Of a stretch of 64,000 bases of DNA, positions 1-8,958 are shown one piece after another (position 1 is the stretch's first letter; every line of letters begins with the position of its first letter). Source of the stretch: Brachybacterium squillarum M-6-3 (GTDB lineage Bacteria; Actinomycetota; Actinomycetes; Actinomycetales; Dermabacteraceae); the NCBI RefSeq assembly GCF_000225825.1, contig NZ_AGBX01000001.1:1240001-1304000 (forward strand), written 5' to 3'. The position numbers and the translations under genes are program-made. The notes below the pieces were generated by a model. It was not told the DNA's origin and searched no databases. It worked only from the letters and a program-made list of their open reading frames with translations.

Positions 1-1
1 C

Positions 2-319
2 AACATGGACCGCCGCCAGATCGTGCGGCTCTACACGACGATGGTGGGGGAGGCCGTGACCCCCGAGCACCCCGCCCACGCCTGGATGGTCGGGCACTAC
101 ACCGACGTGATGCACAAGCTGACCGAGGGCATGCGGATCGACCGCGAGGCCGGGCACCTGGACCCCGCGGCCCCGATCGAGCACCTGGCCCGGGAGATGG
201 TGGCCCTGATGGACGGCCTGCAGGTGCAGTGGCTGCTGGACCCGGGGGTCGACATGGCCGGCATCCTGCGCGAGCACGTCGACCGACTGCGGGAGACCTG
301 GGGAACGACCCCCGACTGA
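2..319 (+). CDS. TetR-family regulator, C-terminal part (cut by window start)
   Basis: The reading frame is open from the first complete codon at base 2, so the gene begins upstream of the window and only its last 105 codons are visible. There is no helix-turn-helix here. What remains is an all-helical segment ending in a helix such as MAGILREHVDRLRETW, with a mid segment (ALMDGLQVQWLLDPG) typical of the ligand-binding domain of TetR-type repressors. It lies just upstream of, and in the same direction as, the permease-urease operon, so it could regulate that operon or a gene to the left. The family call rests on the C-terminal pattern only and is moderately sure. Confidence 0.6.
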   Translation, partial: NMDRRQIVRLYTTMVGEAVTPEHPAHAWMVGHYTDVMHKLTEGMRIDREAGHLDPAAPIEHLAREMVALMDGLQVQWLLDPGVDMAGILREHVDRLRETWGTTPD

Positions 320-347
320 CCTGACGGTGGCGACCGTGAGACGACAT

Positions 348-363
348 GTCACGGAACGGTCAC
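348..363 (+). promoter_or_regulatory. Candidate GlnR-type nitrogen box
   Basis: Two copies of GTCAC separated by 6 nt give the AC-n9-AC spacing known for GlnR boxes of actinomycetes. The box centre is about 58 bp upstream of the predicted start of transcription of the permease-urease operon, a normal activator position. An overlapping inverted repeat CCGTGA-n9-TCACGG spans 334-354. Urease genes are GlnR targets in Streptomyces; that this site binds GlnR is inference. Confidence 0.45.
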
Positions 364-401
364 GGCTTCCTGGGCGCAAGCGGGGAATCCGGGCACGCCC
401 C

Positions 402-407
402 TAGCGT
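402..407 (+). promoter_or_regulatory. -10 box of permease-urease operon
   Basis: TAGCGT matches TANNNT and would start an mRNA near 414 with a leader of about 50 nt. That leader carries a strong ribosome binding site (GGAGG, 450-454) before the ATG at 464. No clear -35 box is seen, as expected for an activator-dependent promoter. Confidence 0.45.
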
Positions 408-463
408 GCGGATGTCCCCGGGCGGCCTCCGGCCTGCCCACCCCCTGCCCCGGAGGTCGAGCC

Positions 464-2149
464 ATGAGCCTCGATGCCCAGCCCGCCGCGTCCACCGCCC
501 CGCCCCAGGCCGCGGACGCCACCGAGATCTCCGAGGCACGTGCGGCCGCCGCGGAGTCCCTGGAGGACTACACCCTCCGCTTCGCCCCCCGCTCCTACCG
601 GAAGTGGGGCCCCGGCGTCGTCGCCACCAGCGCGCTCGGCGGCATCGCCTACCTCGCGGACTTCTCCATCGGCGCCAACATCGGTCTCACCCATGGCACC
701 GTGAACGGCCTGATCGGCATCCTGGTCGCCGCGACCATCATCTTCCTCACCGGGTTCCCCCTGGCCTACTACGCGGCCCGCTACAACCTGGACCTCGACC
801 TGATCACCCGCGGCGCCGGCTTCGGCTACTACGGCTCCGTGATCACCAACGTGATCTTCGCGAGCTTCACCTTCATCTTCTTCGCCCTCGAGGGCTCGAT
901 CATGGCGCAGGGCCTCTACCTGGGCCTCGGCATCCCCCGCTGGATCGGCTACCTGATCTCCACCCTGATCATCTTCCCGCTGGTCATCTTCGGGATGAAG
1001 GCCCTGGCCAAGCTGCAGGTCGCCACCACCCCGGTGTGGCTGATCCTGATGGTGATCCCCGTCGTCTACCTGGTGGTCTCCCACCCCGACTCGGTCTCCA
1101 CCTTCATCGCCTACGCGGGCGACAGCGGCGGCGGCATCAGCTTCGCCTCCGCCATGCTCGCCGCCGGCGTCTGCCTCTCCCTCATCGCGCAGATCGCCGA
1201 GCAGATCGACTACCTGCGCTTCATGCCCCCGCGCACCGCCGAGAACCGCCGCTCCTGGTGGGCCGCCACCATCCTCGGCGGCCCCGGCTGGGTCATCTTC
1301 GGCGCCACCAAGCAGATCCTCGGCATGTTCCTGGCGATCTACCTGGTGTCCACCGTGCCCGGCGCCCGCGAGTTCGCCAACGAGCCCGTCCAACAGTTCC
1401 TGGTCACCTACGAGCAGCTGATGCCGGCCTGGCTGGCCCTGGTGCTGGCCGTGATCCTGGTGGTCATCTCCCAGATCAAGATCAACGTCACCAATGCCTA
1501 CTCCGGCTCCCTGGCCTGGACCAACTCCTTCACCCGCCTCACCAAGCGCTACCCCGGCCGCCTCGTGTTCCTCGGCGTGAACCTCGCGATCGCCCTGGTG
1601 CTGATGGAGGCGAACATGTTCGACTTCCTCAACGGCATCCTCAGCTTCTACGCGAACCTCGCGATGGCCTGGATCTGCGTGGTCGCCACCGACATCGTCA
1701 TCAACAAGTACCTGCTGAAGCTCTCCCCGAAGAAGCCCGAGTTCCGCCGCGGCATGCTGCACGACTGGAACCCCGTCGGCATCGTCTCCCTGCTGCTCTC
1801 CGGCGGCATCTCGATCGCCATCTACTTCGGGGCCCTCGGCGAGACCGTCCAGCCCTACTCCCCGCTGTTCGCCGTCGGCATCGCCGTCCTCGCCACCCCG
1901 CTGATGGCCGTCGCCACCCAGGGCCGCTTCTATCTCCGTCGCACCGACGACGGGATCGACCTGCCGATGTACGACGAGGACGGCAACCCCTCCGGCGAGA
2001 CCCTCACCTGCCACGTCACCGGGATGGACTTCGAGCGCCCGGACATGATCGCCTCCGCCGCGCCCGGCCCGAACGGTGAGAAGCTCTACCTGAGCTCGCT
2101 CGCCCTCGCGACGGACCGCACCGGTGAGCACGTCCTGCCCAAGGAGTGA
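464..2149 (+). CDS. NCS1-family permease (purine/cytosine permease-like)
   Basis: This 561-residue membrane protein has about 12 hydrophobic segments starting near residue 45 (the motif YRKWGPGVVATSALGGIAYL) and a soluble C-terminal tail of about 65 residues. The fold and the GAGFGYYGSVITNV segment fit the nucleobase:cation symporter-1 family (CodB/allantoin/hydantoin permeases). ATG at 464 follows GGAGG at good spacing. It ends 3 bp before ureA, so it is almost certainly co-transcribed with the urease genes. The substrate cannot be read from sequence. A nitrogen-rich base, allantoin or hydantoin whose breakdown gives urea would fit the context; urea itself is less usual for this family. Confidence 0.8.
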   Translation: MSLDAQPAASTAPPQAADATEISEARAAAAESLEDYTLRFAPRSYRKWGPGVVATSALGGIAYLADFSIGANIGLTHGTVNGLIGILVAATIIFLTGFPLAYYAARYNLDLDLITRGAGFGYYGSVITNVIFASFTFIFFALEGSIMAQGLYLGLGIPRWIGYLISTLIIFPLVIFGMKALAKLQVATTPVWLILMVIPVVYLVVSHPDSVSTFIAYAGDSGGGISFASAMLAAGVCLSLIAQIAEQIDYLRFMPPRTAENRRSWWAATILGGPGWVIFGATKQILGMFLAIYLVSTVPGAREFANEPVQQFLVTYEQLMPAWLALVLAVILVVISQIKINVTNAYSGSLAWTNSFTRLTKRYPGRLVFLGVNLAIALVLMEANMFDFLNGILSFYANLAMAWICVVATDIVINKYLLKLSPKKPEFRRGMLHDWNPVGIVSLLLSGGISIAIYFGALGETVQPYSPLFAVGIAVLATPLMAVATQGRFYLRRTDDGIDLPMYDEDGNPSGETLTCHVTGMDFERPDMIASAAPGPNGEKLYLSSLALATDRTGEHVLPKE

Positions 2150-2152
2150 TCC

Positions 2153-2455
2153 GTGCAGTTCTCCCCGGCCGATGTCGAGAAGCTGCTGCTGGCGACGGCG
2201 GGCATGGTGGCCCGTGACCGCCTCGCCCGCGGCGTCCGGCTGAACCACCCCGAGGCGGTGGCCCTGCTCAGCACCTGGGTCATCGAACAAGCCCGTGACG
2301 GGGAGAGCGTCGAGCACCTCATGGTCGCCGGCCGGGAGGTGCTCACCCGGGAGCAGGTGATGGAGGACGTGCCCGCCCTGCTGGAGGACGTGCAGGTCGA
2401 GGCCACCTTCCCCGACGGCCGCAAGCTCGTCACCATCCACCACCCGATCGACTGA
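2153..2455 (+). CDS. ureA: Urease subunit gamma
   Basis: This 100-residue protein is full length for UreA, the small structural subunit of nickel urease, which splits urea to ammonia and carbamate in the cytoplasm. It starts at a GTG preceded by AAGGAG inside the end of the permease gene. The family signatures are the N-terminal LSPxDVEKL-like helix (here [11 protein letters not shown]), [11 protein letters not shown] and the C-terminal [14 protein letters not shown]. It is the first of six urease genes in tight array, with 6 bp to ureB. Confidence 0.97.
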   Translation: MQFSPADVEKLLLATAGMVARDRLARGVRLNHPEAVALLSTWVIEQARDGESVEHLMVAGREVLTREQVMEDVPALLEDVQVEATFPDGRKLVTIHHPID

Positions 2456-2461
2456 GGCCCC

Positions 2462-2857
2462 ATGAGCACTGCGCACGAGACCCCGGGCGGGGCGGGGGAG
2501 CGCCCCGCCCCCGGCGCCATCCGGGTGCGCCCCGGCACCCGCAAGCTGAACCACCGCGCCGACCCCGACGACCGGATGGAGCTGGTGCTGGAGAACACCG
2601 GGGACCGGCCCGTGCAGATCGGCTCCCACATCCACCTGCCCGACGTGAACGCCGCGGTGACCCTGGACCGCGAGGCCGCCCGCGGCTTCCGCCTGGACAT
2701 CCCCTCCGGCACCTCCCTGCGCTTCGAGCCCGGCGCCTCCCGCCAGGTCGCCGCGGTGCGCTTCTCCGGCAGCGGCCGTGTGCCCGGCCTGCAGATGCGC
2801 CCGGAGGGCCACGACGACGCGGCGGACGATGGTGCCGGGACGGGGGAGCGGGCATGA
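2462..2857 (+). CDS. ureB: Urease subunit beta
   Basis: This 131-residue UreB carries the conserved core from about residue 20 ([15 protein letters not shown]) through [27 protein letters not shown] and RFEPG. An N-terminal extension of about 18 residues and a charged C-terminal tail make it longer than the roughly 105-residue typical form. The subunit packs against UreC in the trimeric apoenzyme and helps cap the active site. Its stop codon overlaps the ureC start in an ATGA, so translation of the two is probably coupled. Confidence 0.96.
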   Translation: MSTAHETPGGAGERPAPGAIRVRPGTRKLNHRADPDDRMELVLENTGDRPVQIGSHIHLPDVNAAVTLDREAARGFRLDIPSGTSLRFEPGASRQVAAVRFSGSGRVPGLQMRPEGHDDAADDGAGTGERA

Positions 2858-4557
2858 GCCGCCTCGACGCCGAGCGCTACGCCGCCCTCTACGGTCCCAC
2901 CACCGGCGACCAGATCCGCCTGGGCGACACCGACCTCTGGATCGAGGTGGAGGAGGACCGCACCTACGGCGGCGAGGAGGCCGTCTTCGGCGGCGGCAAG
3001 TCGATCCGCGAGTCCATGGGTCAGGGGACCACCACCCGCGACGAGGGTGCCCCCGACACCGTCATCACCAACGCGATCGTGCTGGACCACTGGGGCGTCG
3101 TCCGTGCCGACGTGGGCCTGCGCGACGGCCGCATCGCGGCCCTCGGCAAGGCGGGCAACCCCGACGTCTCCGCCGGCGTCCACCCGGCCCTGCGCATCGG
3201 CCCCTCCACCGACGTCATCGCGGGGGAGGGGAGGATCCTCACCGCCGGAGCCTTCGACACCCACGTCCACCTGCTCTCCCCCTCGCAGATCCACGAGGCC
3301 CTGGCCACCGGCATCACCACCATCGGCGGCGGCGGCACCGGACCCTCCGAGGGCTCCCGCGCCACCACCGTCACCCCCGGCGCCTGGCACCTCGGCCGCA
3401 TGCACCGGGCCCTGGACGCCCTGCCGGTCAACGTGCTGCTGCTGGGCAAGGGCAACACCGTCTCCGCGGAGGGCCTCGCCGAGCAGGCGCTCGCCGGGGC
3501 CGCCGGCTACAAGGTCCACGAGGACTGGGGCGCCACCCCCGCCGCGATCGACGCCTCCCTGCGCGCCGCCGCCGAGCACGGCCTGCAGGTGGCCCTGCAC
3601 TCGGACTCGCTGAACGAGGCCGGCTTCGTCGAGTCCACCATTGGCGCGATCGACGGCCGCACCATCCACGCCTTCCACATCGAGGGCGCCGGCGGCGGCC
3701 ACGCCCCCGACATCCTCGAGATCGCCTCCCTGCCGCACGTGCTGCCCGGCTCGACCAACCCCACTCTCCCGCACACGGTGAACACGGTCGCCGAGCATCT
3801 GGACATGCTCATGGTGTGCCACCACCTCAAGGCCTCCGTGCCCGAGGACCTCGCTTTCGCCGAGTCCCGCATCCGCGCCACCACCATCGCCGCCGAGGAC
3901 CTCCTGCACGACATGGGCGCCCTGTCGATCACCTCCTCGGACGCGCAGGCGATGGGCCGCATCGGCGAGGTCATCGCCCGCACCTGGCAGGTGGCCCACG
4001 TGATGAAGCAGCGGGTCGGCCCGCTCGGGGGCACGCTGCCCGCCGACAACGAGCGCGCCCGCCGCTACGTCGCGAAGTACACGATCAACCCCGCCATCGC
4101 CCACGGCGTCGACGCCCACCTCGGTTCCGTCGAGGAGGGCAAGATGGCCGACCTGGTGCTGTGGGACCCGCGCTTCTTCGGGGTGCGACCCTCCCTGGTG
4201 ATCAAGGGCGGCGCGATCGCCTGGGCCGCCCTCGGGGACCCCAACGCCTCGATCCCCACCCCGCAGCCGGTGCTCATGCGCCCCACCTTCGGCGACGCCG
4301 TCGGCGCGGATCTCTCCGTCTCCTTCGTCGCGCCCGCCGCGATCGAGGACGGCCTGCGGGAGCGGCTGGGCCTGCGCCGCGAGCTGCTGCCGGTGGCCGA
4401 CACCCGCGGCGTCACCAAGGCGGACCTGATCAACAACGACGCCCTGCCGCGCATCGACATCCGCGCCGACACCTTCGCCATCTCCATCGACGGCGAGCCG
4501 GTCGAGCCCGCCCCCGCGGCCGAGCTGCCGCTGGCGCAGCTCTACCAGATGTTCTGA
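2854..4557 (+). CDS. ureC: Urease subunit alpha (catalytic)
   Basis: This 567-residue protein is full length. All nickel-site elements are present in order: [10 protein letters not shown] (two His ligands), [14 protein letters not shown] (the carbamylated Lys that bridges both Ni ions), [13 protein letters not shown] and [12 protein letters not shown] (two more His ligands), MVCHHLK (the catalytic flap His), and SSDAQAMGR (Asp ligand). The protein is therefore expected to be active once UreD-UreF-UreG load nickel. It overlaps ureB by 4 bp and is followed after 5 bp by ureF. Confidence 0.98.
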   Translation: MSRLDAERYAALYGPTTGDQIRLGDTDLWIEVEEDRTYGGEEAVFGGGKSIRESMGQGTTTRDEGAPDTVITNAIVLDHWGVVRADVGLRDGRIAALGKAGNPDVSAGVHPALRIGPSTDVIAGEGRILTAGAFDTHVHLLSPSQIHEALATGITTIGGGGTGPSEGSRATTVTPGAWHLGRMHRALDALPVNVLLLGKGNTVSAEGLAEQALAGAAGYKVHEDWGATPAAIDASLRAAAEHGLQVALHSDSLNEAGFVESTIGAIDGRTIHAFHIEGAGGGHAPDILEIASLPHVLPGSTNPTLPHTVNTVAEHLDMLMVCHHLKASVPEDLAFAESRIRATTIAAEDLLHDMGALSITSSDAQAMGRIGEVIARTWQVAHVMKQRVGPLGGTLPADNERARRYVAKYTINPAIAHGVDAHLGSVEEGKMADLVLWDPRFFGVRPSLVIKGGAIAWAALGDPNASIPTPQPVLMRPTFGDAVGADLSVSFVAPAAIEDGLRERLGLRRELLPVADTRGVTKADLINNDALPRIDIRADTFAISIDGEPVEPAPAAELPLAQLYQMF

Positions 4558-4562
4558 GCGGC

Positions 4563-5399
4563 ATGACTCCGCCCGCCACCCGACCCGCGCCGCCGTCCGC
4601 TCCAGGACACGCCCCGCCGCCGGATCCGCAACCGGACCCGGCCACCGTGGCCCTGCTGCTGGCCGACTCCCGCCTGCCCGTCGGCGCGCACGTCACCTCC
4701 AATGGACTCGAGGCGGCCTTGCGCGAGGGCCTGGCGCCGGACCGCATCGGCGACTACCTGGCCTCGCGGATGCAGACCGTCACCGCGGTGGAGGCCGGCG
4801 TCGCCGTCATCGCTCGGCACCTCGTCCTCACCGCCGCCCCCGAGGAGCTGCCCGGCCGGGTCGCCTCGCTGCGCGCCCACTGGGCCGCCCGCACCCCCTC
4901 CCGCGCCCAGCGGGAGATCGCCGTGGTGCTCGGCGACGGGCTCGCGCGCCTGGCCGCGGTGCTGTGGCCCACGATCCTCGACGCCGCCACGGTGACCGCC
5001 GCTCCCGGGGCCGGCGGGGATGCTCCCGTGGGTCCGGGCGGGGACGACCCCGGGGGCGCGGCGCGCGCCGCGGACCGCCGGGCCCCCGCTCGCGGCCTCC
5101 CCCGCGCGCTCGTGCTCGGCCTGATCGCCGCCGCCGTGGGCATCGACGCCCCCGCCCTGGTGCGTCTGGTCGCCTACGACGACGCCCAGACCGTGATCGC
5201 CGCCCAGCTCAAGCTGGAGCCCTCCGATCCCCGGTTCGGGGCCGCCCAGGTGCTCGCCGCCTGCGCCGCCCTCGACCCCGAGGTGGGAGCCCTGGCGGCC
5301 CTCACCGACCCCGCGCAGCTGCCAAGCTCCGGGGCGCCCCTGACCGAGCACTGGGCCGAGGCCCAGGCCACCCTCCCGAGGAGACTGTTCCGTGCCTGA
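4563..5399 (+). CDS. ureF: Urease accessory protein UreF
   Basis: This 278-residue all-helical chaperone binds UreD and recruits the GTPase UreG to apourease. The ATG at 4563, 5 bp after ureC, is chosen because the frame upstream is only an off-frame extension through ureC. A Pro/Ala-rich N-terminus of about 30 residues leads into the family core ([20 protein letters not shown], residues about 30-50). A Gly/Pro-rich insertion near residues 145-170 separates the helical halves. The C-terminal part ([16 protein letters not shown]) also fits. It overlaps ureG by 8 bp. Similarity to UreF is fairly weak overall, but position and motifs agree. Confidence 0.9.
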   Translation: MTPPATRPAPPSAPGHAPPPDPQPDPATVALLLADSRLPVGAHVTSNGLEAALREGLAPDRIGDYLASRMQTVTAVEAGVAVIARHLVLTAAPEELPGRVASLRAHWAARTPSRAQREIAVVLGDGLARLAAVLWPTILDAATVTAAPGAGGDAPVGPGGDDPGGAARAADRRAPARGLPRALVLGLIAAAVGIDAPALVRLVAYDDAQTVIAAQLKLEPSDPRFGAAQVLAACAALDPEVGALAALTDPAQLPSSGAPLTEHWAEAQATLPRRLFRA

Positions 5400-6207
5400 G
5401 ACCGCCCTCTTGTCTTCCGCCTCCGCCGCCCCCGGCCCGTCTGCCCACCCCGCCTCCGCGCCGGCCCCGACCACGCCGCAGCGCTCCCTGCGCCTGGGCA
5501 TCGCCGGCCCCGTCGGCACCGGCAAGAGCTCGCTGATCGCCACCATCTGCCGCGCCATGGCCGAGGAGATCCGCATCGGCGTGATCACCAACGACATCTA
5601 CACCGACGAGGACGCCCGCTTCCTGCGCTCCGCCGGGGTGCTGGACCCCGAGCGCATCCGCGCCGTCGAGACCGGCGCCTGCCCCCACACCGCCATCCGC
5701 GATGACGTCACCGCGAACCTCGCCGCCGTCGAGGACCTCGAGGCCGACTTCGCCCCGCTGGACCTCGTGCTCGTCGAGTCCGGCGGCGACAACCTCACCG
5801 CCACCTTCTCCCCGGACCTGGTCGACGCCCAGATCTTCGTGCTCGACGTGGCCGGCGGCGGGGACGTGGCCCGCAAGGGCGGCCCCGGCATCGGCCGCGC
5901 CGACCTGCTGGTGGTCAACAAGATCGACCTCGCCCCGCACGTCGGCGTCGACGTGGAGCAGATGGTCGCCGACGCCGTCGAGGCGCGCGAGGGCTCTCCG
6001 GTGCTGGCCCTGTCGCGCCACCGCGAGGACACCGTGGACGCCCTGCGCGGCTGGGTGCATCAGATCCTCGCCGCCCACACCGGCGGAACCCACGTGCCGC
6101 AGGACCCGGGCCCGATGGCCCCGCACTTCCATGCGGAGGACGAGGAGCACGCTCACTCCCACGACCACGCGCACCCGCACGAGCACGCGCCGACCGCCGG
6201 GCGATGA
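5392..6207 (+). CDS. ureG: Urease accessory GTPase UreG with His-rich tail
   Basis: UreG is a SIMIBI-class GTPase that delivers nickel to urease using GTP. The P-loop GPVGTGKSS lies at residues 39-47, followed by [11 protein letters not shown], the conserved [13 protein letters not shown] Cys-Pro-His nickel motif, [14 protein letters not shown], and [11 protein letters not shown] for guanine binding. At 271 residues it is longer than the usual 200-230 residues, with a 30-residue Pro/Ala extension in front and a tail rich in His (about 9 His in the last 25 residues, with [11 protein letters not shown]). No ureE is present in the operon, so the tail may store nickel. GTG start at 5392 inside ureF. 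Confidence 0.96.
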   Translation: MPETALLSSASAAPGPSAHPASAPAPTTPQRSLRLGIAGPVGTGKSSLIATICRAMAEEIRIGVITNDIYTDEDARFLRSAGVLDPERIRAVETGACPHTAIRDDVTANLAAVEDLEADFAPLDLVLVESGGDNLTATFSPDLVDAQIFVLDVAGGGDVARKGGPGIGRADLLVVNKIDLAPHVGVDVEQMVADAVEAREGSPVLALSRHREDTVDALRGWVHQILAAHTGGTHVPQDPGPMAPHFHAEDEEHAHSHDHAHPHEHAPTAGR

Positions 6208-6938
6208 CGTGGATCGCCCTCGCCGCGCGCGAGGACGGCGCCGCGGGTCCCGCCCGGCTCGCCCTGCGGCCGGGCCTGCTGCAGCCCCGCGCCATCGCCC
6301 GCGGCACGCGGCACGCCCGGGTGGCGCTGGTGGCGGGCGGCGCGATGCTGCTCGGGGGCGACGCCGTGCGGGTGGAGGTCGAGGTGGATGACGGCTGCAC
6401 CCTCGAGATCGAGGACGTCGGCGGCACCGTCGCCTACGAGAGCACCGGGGAGCCGAGCCGCTTCGACGTCGCCGTCACCCTGGGCCGGGACGCGCAGCTG
6501 CTCTGGCGGGCCCACCCCTTCGTGGTCGCCGCCGGGGCCGACGTGGACCGGCAGACCGTGATCGACCTGGGGGAGGACTCCTCCGTGCTGCTGCGGGAGA
6601 CGTTGGTGCTGGGCCGCAGCGGGGAGCGCGGCGGACGGATCCGCAGCGGTCTGCACGCGAGGGTCCAAACGACGGATGCGGCGGCGTACCCGCTGCTGCA
6701 CGAGGAGCTCGCGCTCGACGGTGCGGCCGGACGGGTCGGGGTGCTCGGCGAGCACCGGGTGCTGGACAGCGCGATCCTGCTGGGCCGTCGTCCGCCGGGG
6801 GCGACGCGACCGAAGGGGGTCACCGTACTGGAGCTGGACGGCCCCGGCGCGATGGCCCGGCGGGTCGCGGACGCCACCCACGGCACCGGGATCGACGCCG
6901 TGATGGAGGCGTGGGCCCCGCGGGTGGACCCGGCGTAG
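6204..6938 (+). CDS. ureD: Urease accessory protein UreD (UreH)
   Basis: This 244-residue protein starts at an ATG overlapping the ureG stop (ATGA). UreD is the scaffold that binds apourease and, with UreF, forms the tunnel through which nickel reaches the active site. The family pattern is visible as alternating beta strands ([71 protein letters not shown]). It is the last gene of the operon; the next 700 bp carry no convincing plus-strand gene. Confidence 0.92.
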   Translation: MTWIALAAREDGAAGPARLALRPGLLQPRAIARGTRHARVALVAGGAMLLGGDAVRVEVEVDDGCTLEIEDVGGTVAYESTGEPSRFDVAVTLGRDAQLLWRAHPFVVAAGADVDRQTVIDLGEDSSVLLRETLVLGRSGERGGRIRSGLHARVQTTDAAAYPLLHEELALDGAAGRVGVLGEHRVLDSAILLGRRPPGATRPKGVTVLELDGPGAMARRVADATHGTGIDAVMEAWAPRVDPA

Positions 6939-6990
6939 GGGTCGGAGATGCCCCGGTCGGTCGCGGGTGGGGACGCGCGGGGAGCGGGGC

Positions 6991-7131
6991 TCAGCCGCGG
7001 GCGCGGCGGTAGGCCACCCGGAACGGCGCGGGGTGGCTGAAACGGGTGCGCGCGCGGATGGACGTGCTGCAGGTGGCCACCGAGGGGTAGCGCACGCGGG
7101 ACATCGGGAGGCAGCGCTTGGCGCGGCTCAC
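6991..7131 (-). CDS. Possible 46-residue basic protein
   Basis: A short minus-strand frame starts at GTG 7131 and ends 52 bp from the convergent ureD stop. Nearly every codon ends in G or C, the coding signature of the neighbours, which argues that it is or was translated. The product has about 11 Arg, one Lys, two Cys and no acidic residue (for example TRFSHPAPFRVAYRRARG). Its start codon overlaps the stop of a 12-codon frame in a GTGA. I do not recognise it; it is not a ribosomal protein I know. It could also be the tail of a decayed gene. Confidence 0.3.
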   Translation of the reverse strand: MSRAKRCLPMSRVRYPSVATCSTSIRARTRFSHPAPFRVAYRRARG

Positions 7132-7166
7132 CGGGCGGTCACCGGGCTGGTGCTCGAGACGATCAT
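7128..7166 (-). CDS. Possible 12-residue leader peptide
   Basis: ATG at 7166 is preceded by GAGGAGA at proper spacing, the best ribosome binding site in this stretch. It reads MIVSSTSPVTAR and stops at TGA overlapping the GTG start of the 46-residue frame. All sense codons end in G or C. It may be an upstream ORF coupled to the next frame, or the start of one gene split by a frameshift. Confidence 0.28.
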   Translation of the reverse strand: MIVSSTSPVTAR

Positions 7167-7627
7167 GCGGTCTCCTCAGTCGGCCGGACCGGGGTCCGGC
7201 GCGGCAGATGGTCGGGTCCGCAGCACTCCCGATGCGCGGGATGCCTGCCGGAGAGGACTCCGAAGCGGACGGTCACGGGTGCCCGACGTGGACGTCGGGG
7301 CAGATCCCCCATTCCCCCGAGCCCCCGTCCCGCGGCGGGGTCGCCGCCGGAGGGGTCGCTCCCTCCCCGGGGGTGCCGAGGCCCTGGCCGGGGCGGCTTC
7401 ACACGTGGGGAGGTAGCGATCAGAGGATCACGAGATGATCATTGGACACAAGTCGTTGCCGGAGGGTAATAAAAGTATGAATGTCCTTTATCGCCGGACT
7501 GGAGGTCTCTGACCTGCGACGTTGTACTCGGAAAATAATGAGTGGGGGCTGTCACGCCGCGAGTCGGAACACATCGGCAACTGCGCGGAACGAGGAAATC
7601 GGGCGAAGGGGGATCCCTTTTGCCCTC
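7167..7627. other. Gene-poor stretch, partly AT-richer
   Basis: No frame here has the codon signature of the neighbours. The part from about 7430 to 7560 is clearly richer in A and T than the rest of the window (for example GGGTAATAAAAGTATGAATG) and contains the palindrome ATGATCAT at 7435-7442. It may be a promoter-bearing region, decayed sequence, or a foreign fragment. A short phrase near 7567 (ggaacacatcggc) recurs in altered form at 7637 beside the 16-bp palindrome. Confidence 0.4.
7282..7299. repeat. Inverted repeat, 8-bp arms
   Basis: CCCGACGT and ACGTCGGG are separated by 2 bp. It lies upstream of the tiny minus-strand frames and might be an operator or the base of a short hairpin. 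Nothing else ties it to a function. Confidence 0.35.
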
Positions 7628-7643
7628 TGTGTCCCGGGACACA
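7628..7643. promoter_or_regulatory. 16-bp perfect palindrome, candidate operator
   Basis: TGTGTCCCGGGACACA is perfectly self-complementary and sits 20 bp upstream of the -10 box of the aldo/keto reductase remnant, where a repressor or activator would bind. No cognate regulator is adjacent. Confidence 0.45.
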
Positions 7644-7663
7644 TCGGGCGCTGACCGGGCGCG

Positions 7664-7669
7664 TAGTCT
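7664..7669 (+). promoter_or_regulatory. -10 box, leaderless type
   Basis: TAGTCT lies 6 nt before the TTG start codon of the aldo/keto reductase remnant, so transcription would begin at the start codon itself. Confidence 0.5.
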
Positions 7670-7675
7670 CAAGCC

Positions 7676-8307
7676 TTGACCGCCATCGCGCCCGCCCCCA
7701 CCCGCCCCATCGGCTCCCTCACCGTCTCCGCCCTCGGCCTCGGCGTGATGCCGCTGTCGATGGGGCGCACCCCCGCCGACGTCGTGCTCGCCACCAAAGG
7801 CGGCATCACCCGCGGCGAGGGTGAGACCTGGGGTCGCGACGGCTCGCCCGGCTCGGCGTCGACGCGATCGACCTGTACTACTGGCACCGGCCCGACCGCC
7901 GCCTGCGCTACGCCGACTCCGTCGAGGCCCTCGCAGCGCTGCAGCAGGAGGGGCTGATCCGTGAGATCGGCATCTCCAACGCCGACGTCGAGGAGATCGA
8001 CGTGGTCCGCGAGCTGCGCCACTGCGAGGAGCACGGGATCGCCTTCGTGCCCTGGTCGCCGCTCGGCGGCATCGGCGGCGGCTCGGCCGGGGTGGGGGAG
8101 CGCTCCCCCGCGATCGGCGAGGCGGCCCGCGCGCACGGCGTCAGCCCGCAGCAGGTGACCCTGGCCTGGGAGCTGTCCCTGGGCGAGCGGGTGGTGCCGA
8201 TCTCCGGTGCCGGACGCCCCGCCTCGATCCTCGACTCCGCCGGCGCGATGACCCTGCGCCTGGAGCCGGCCGAGCTGGAGGCCATCGGCACGATCCTGGA
8301 GGGCTGA
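7676..8307 (+). pseudogene. Aldo/keto reductase remnant with internal deletions
   Basis: The start (TTG 7676) reads a normal aldo/keto reductase beginning (SALGLGVMPLSMGRTPAD), then jumps to DVVLATKGGITRGEGETWGRDGS, losing about 40 residues. Near 7840 it changes frame and continues LARLGVDAIDLYYWHRPDRR, YADSVEALAALQQEGLIREIGISN, then jumps again from ADVEEID to the conserved FVPWSPLGG and the C-terminal VTLAWELSLGERVVPISGA. About 210 residues survive of the usual 310 or so. The catalytic Tyr region after MGRTPAD is lost, so no activity is expected. Promoter, start and stop look intact. Confidence 0.85.
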
Positions 8308-8434
8308 GGCCTCCCGCTGCCGGACGTCTCTCCACCCGGCCGCCCGTGCCCCGGGCGCCCACGCCCCCGGGCCCCCACCCGGGAGCGGGGCGGCGGCGGG
8401 AAAAGTGCTTGCGAGGGTCTGCGAGGATCGAGGC

Positions 8435-8932
8435 ATGATCCCGATGACCGCCGACGACCTCCGCGCCGCCCTCGTGAACGGCTCCAAGGGCGACGCCAAG
8501 CGCGCCACCCTGCCCGAGCTGGACGGCGTGGACTGGGAGTCCCTGGACTACCTGGGCTGGCAGGACGCCAAGCGGCCCCGCCTGCACTACGTGGCGCTCG
8601 AGCTGGACGGCGCGCCCGCCGTGATGATCCTGCGGGGCGCGGAGAACCCGCCGGCGAAGAAGGTGCTGTGCTCCTGGTGCGAGGACGTCGTCGAGGGCAT
8701 CCGCGCCGCCTCCTTCGTGGCGCCGCTCGCCGGGGACTCGGGACGCCGCGGCAACACCGTCGGCACCATGATCTGCGCCGACTTCCGCTGCTCCCGCAAC
8801 GTGCGCCGCGCCCCCAGCTCCTTCGAGCTGCGCACCGAGGACCCGGAGCTGCTGGCCTACCACCGCGAGGAGAAGATCGCCGGACTGCGGGAGCGGTCCA
8901 GCGCCTTCGTCCGCGCCGTGCAGCGCGGCTGA
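8435..8932 (+). CDS. FBP-type (EF-G-binding) zinc-finger protein
   Basis: This 165-residue protein ends in a treble-clef zinc finger with CSWC (about residues 75-78) and CADFRCSRNVRR (about 112-124), the pattern of the C-terminal domain of fibronectin-binding/elongation factor G-binding proteins such as FusB/FBP. FusB-type proteins bind EF-G and free stalled ribosomes; some confer fusidic acid tolerance, but this is not implied here. ATG 8435 is chosen because a GAGGAT -10-like hexamer sits 6-7 nt before it, fitting a leaderless start; an in-frame start 10 codons upstream has no ribosome binding site. Confidence 0.8.
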   Translation: MIPMTADDLRAALVNGSKGDAKRATLPELDGVDWESLDYLGWQDAKRPRLHYVALELDGAPAVMILRGAENPPAKKVLCSWCEDVVEGIRAASFVAPLAGDSGRRGNTVGTMICADFRCSRNVRRAPSSFELRTEDPELLAYHREEKIAGLRERSSAFVRAVQRG

Positions 8933-8958
8933 GCCGTCCGAGCGGCCCGAGCGGCGTC

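Noticed and set aside
401-2812. Long minus-strand reading frame of about 800 codons opposite the permease and urease genes
   Set aside because: It is a product of GC-rich third positions in the real plus-strand genes: Gly/Asp/His-rich translation, no start signal, no domain.
2778-4562. Very long UreF frame beginning inside ureB
   Set aside because: The frame only runs off-frame through ureC; the coding start is ATG 4563.
7439-7672. 77-codon minus-strand frame in the AT-richer stretch
   Set aside because: Poor codon pattern, no ribosome binding site or -10 box, no similarity to known proteins.
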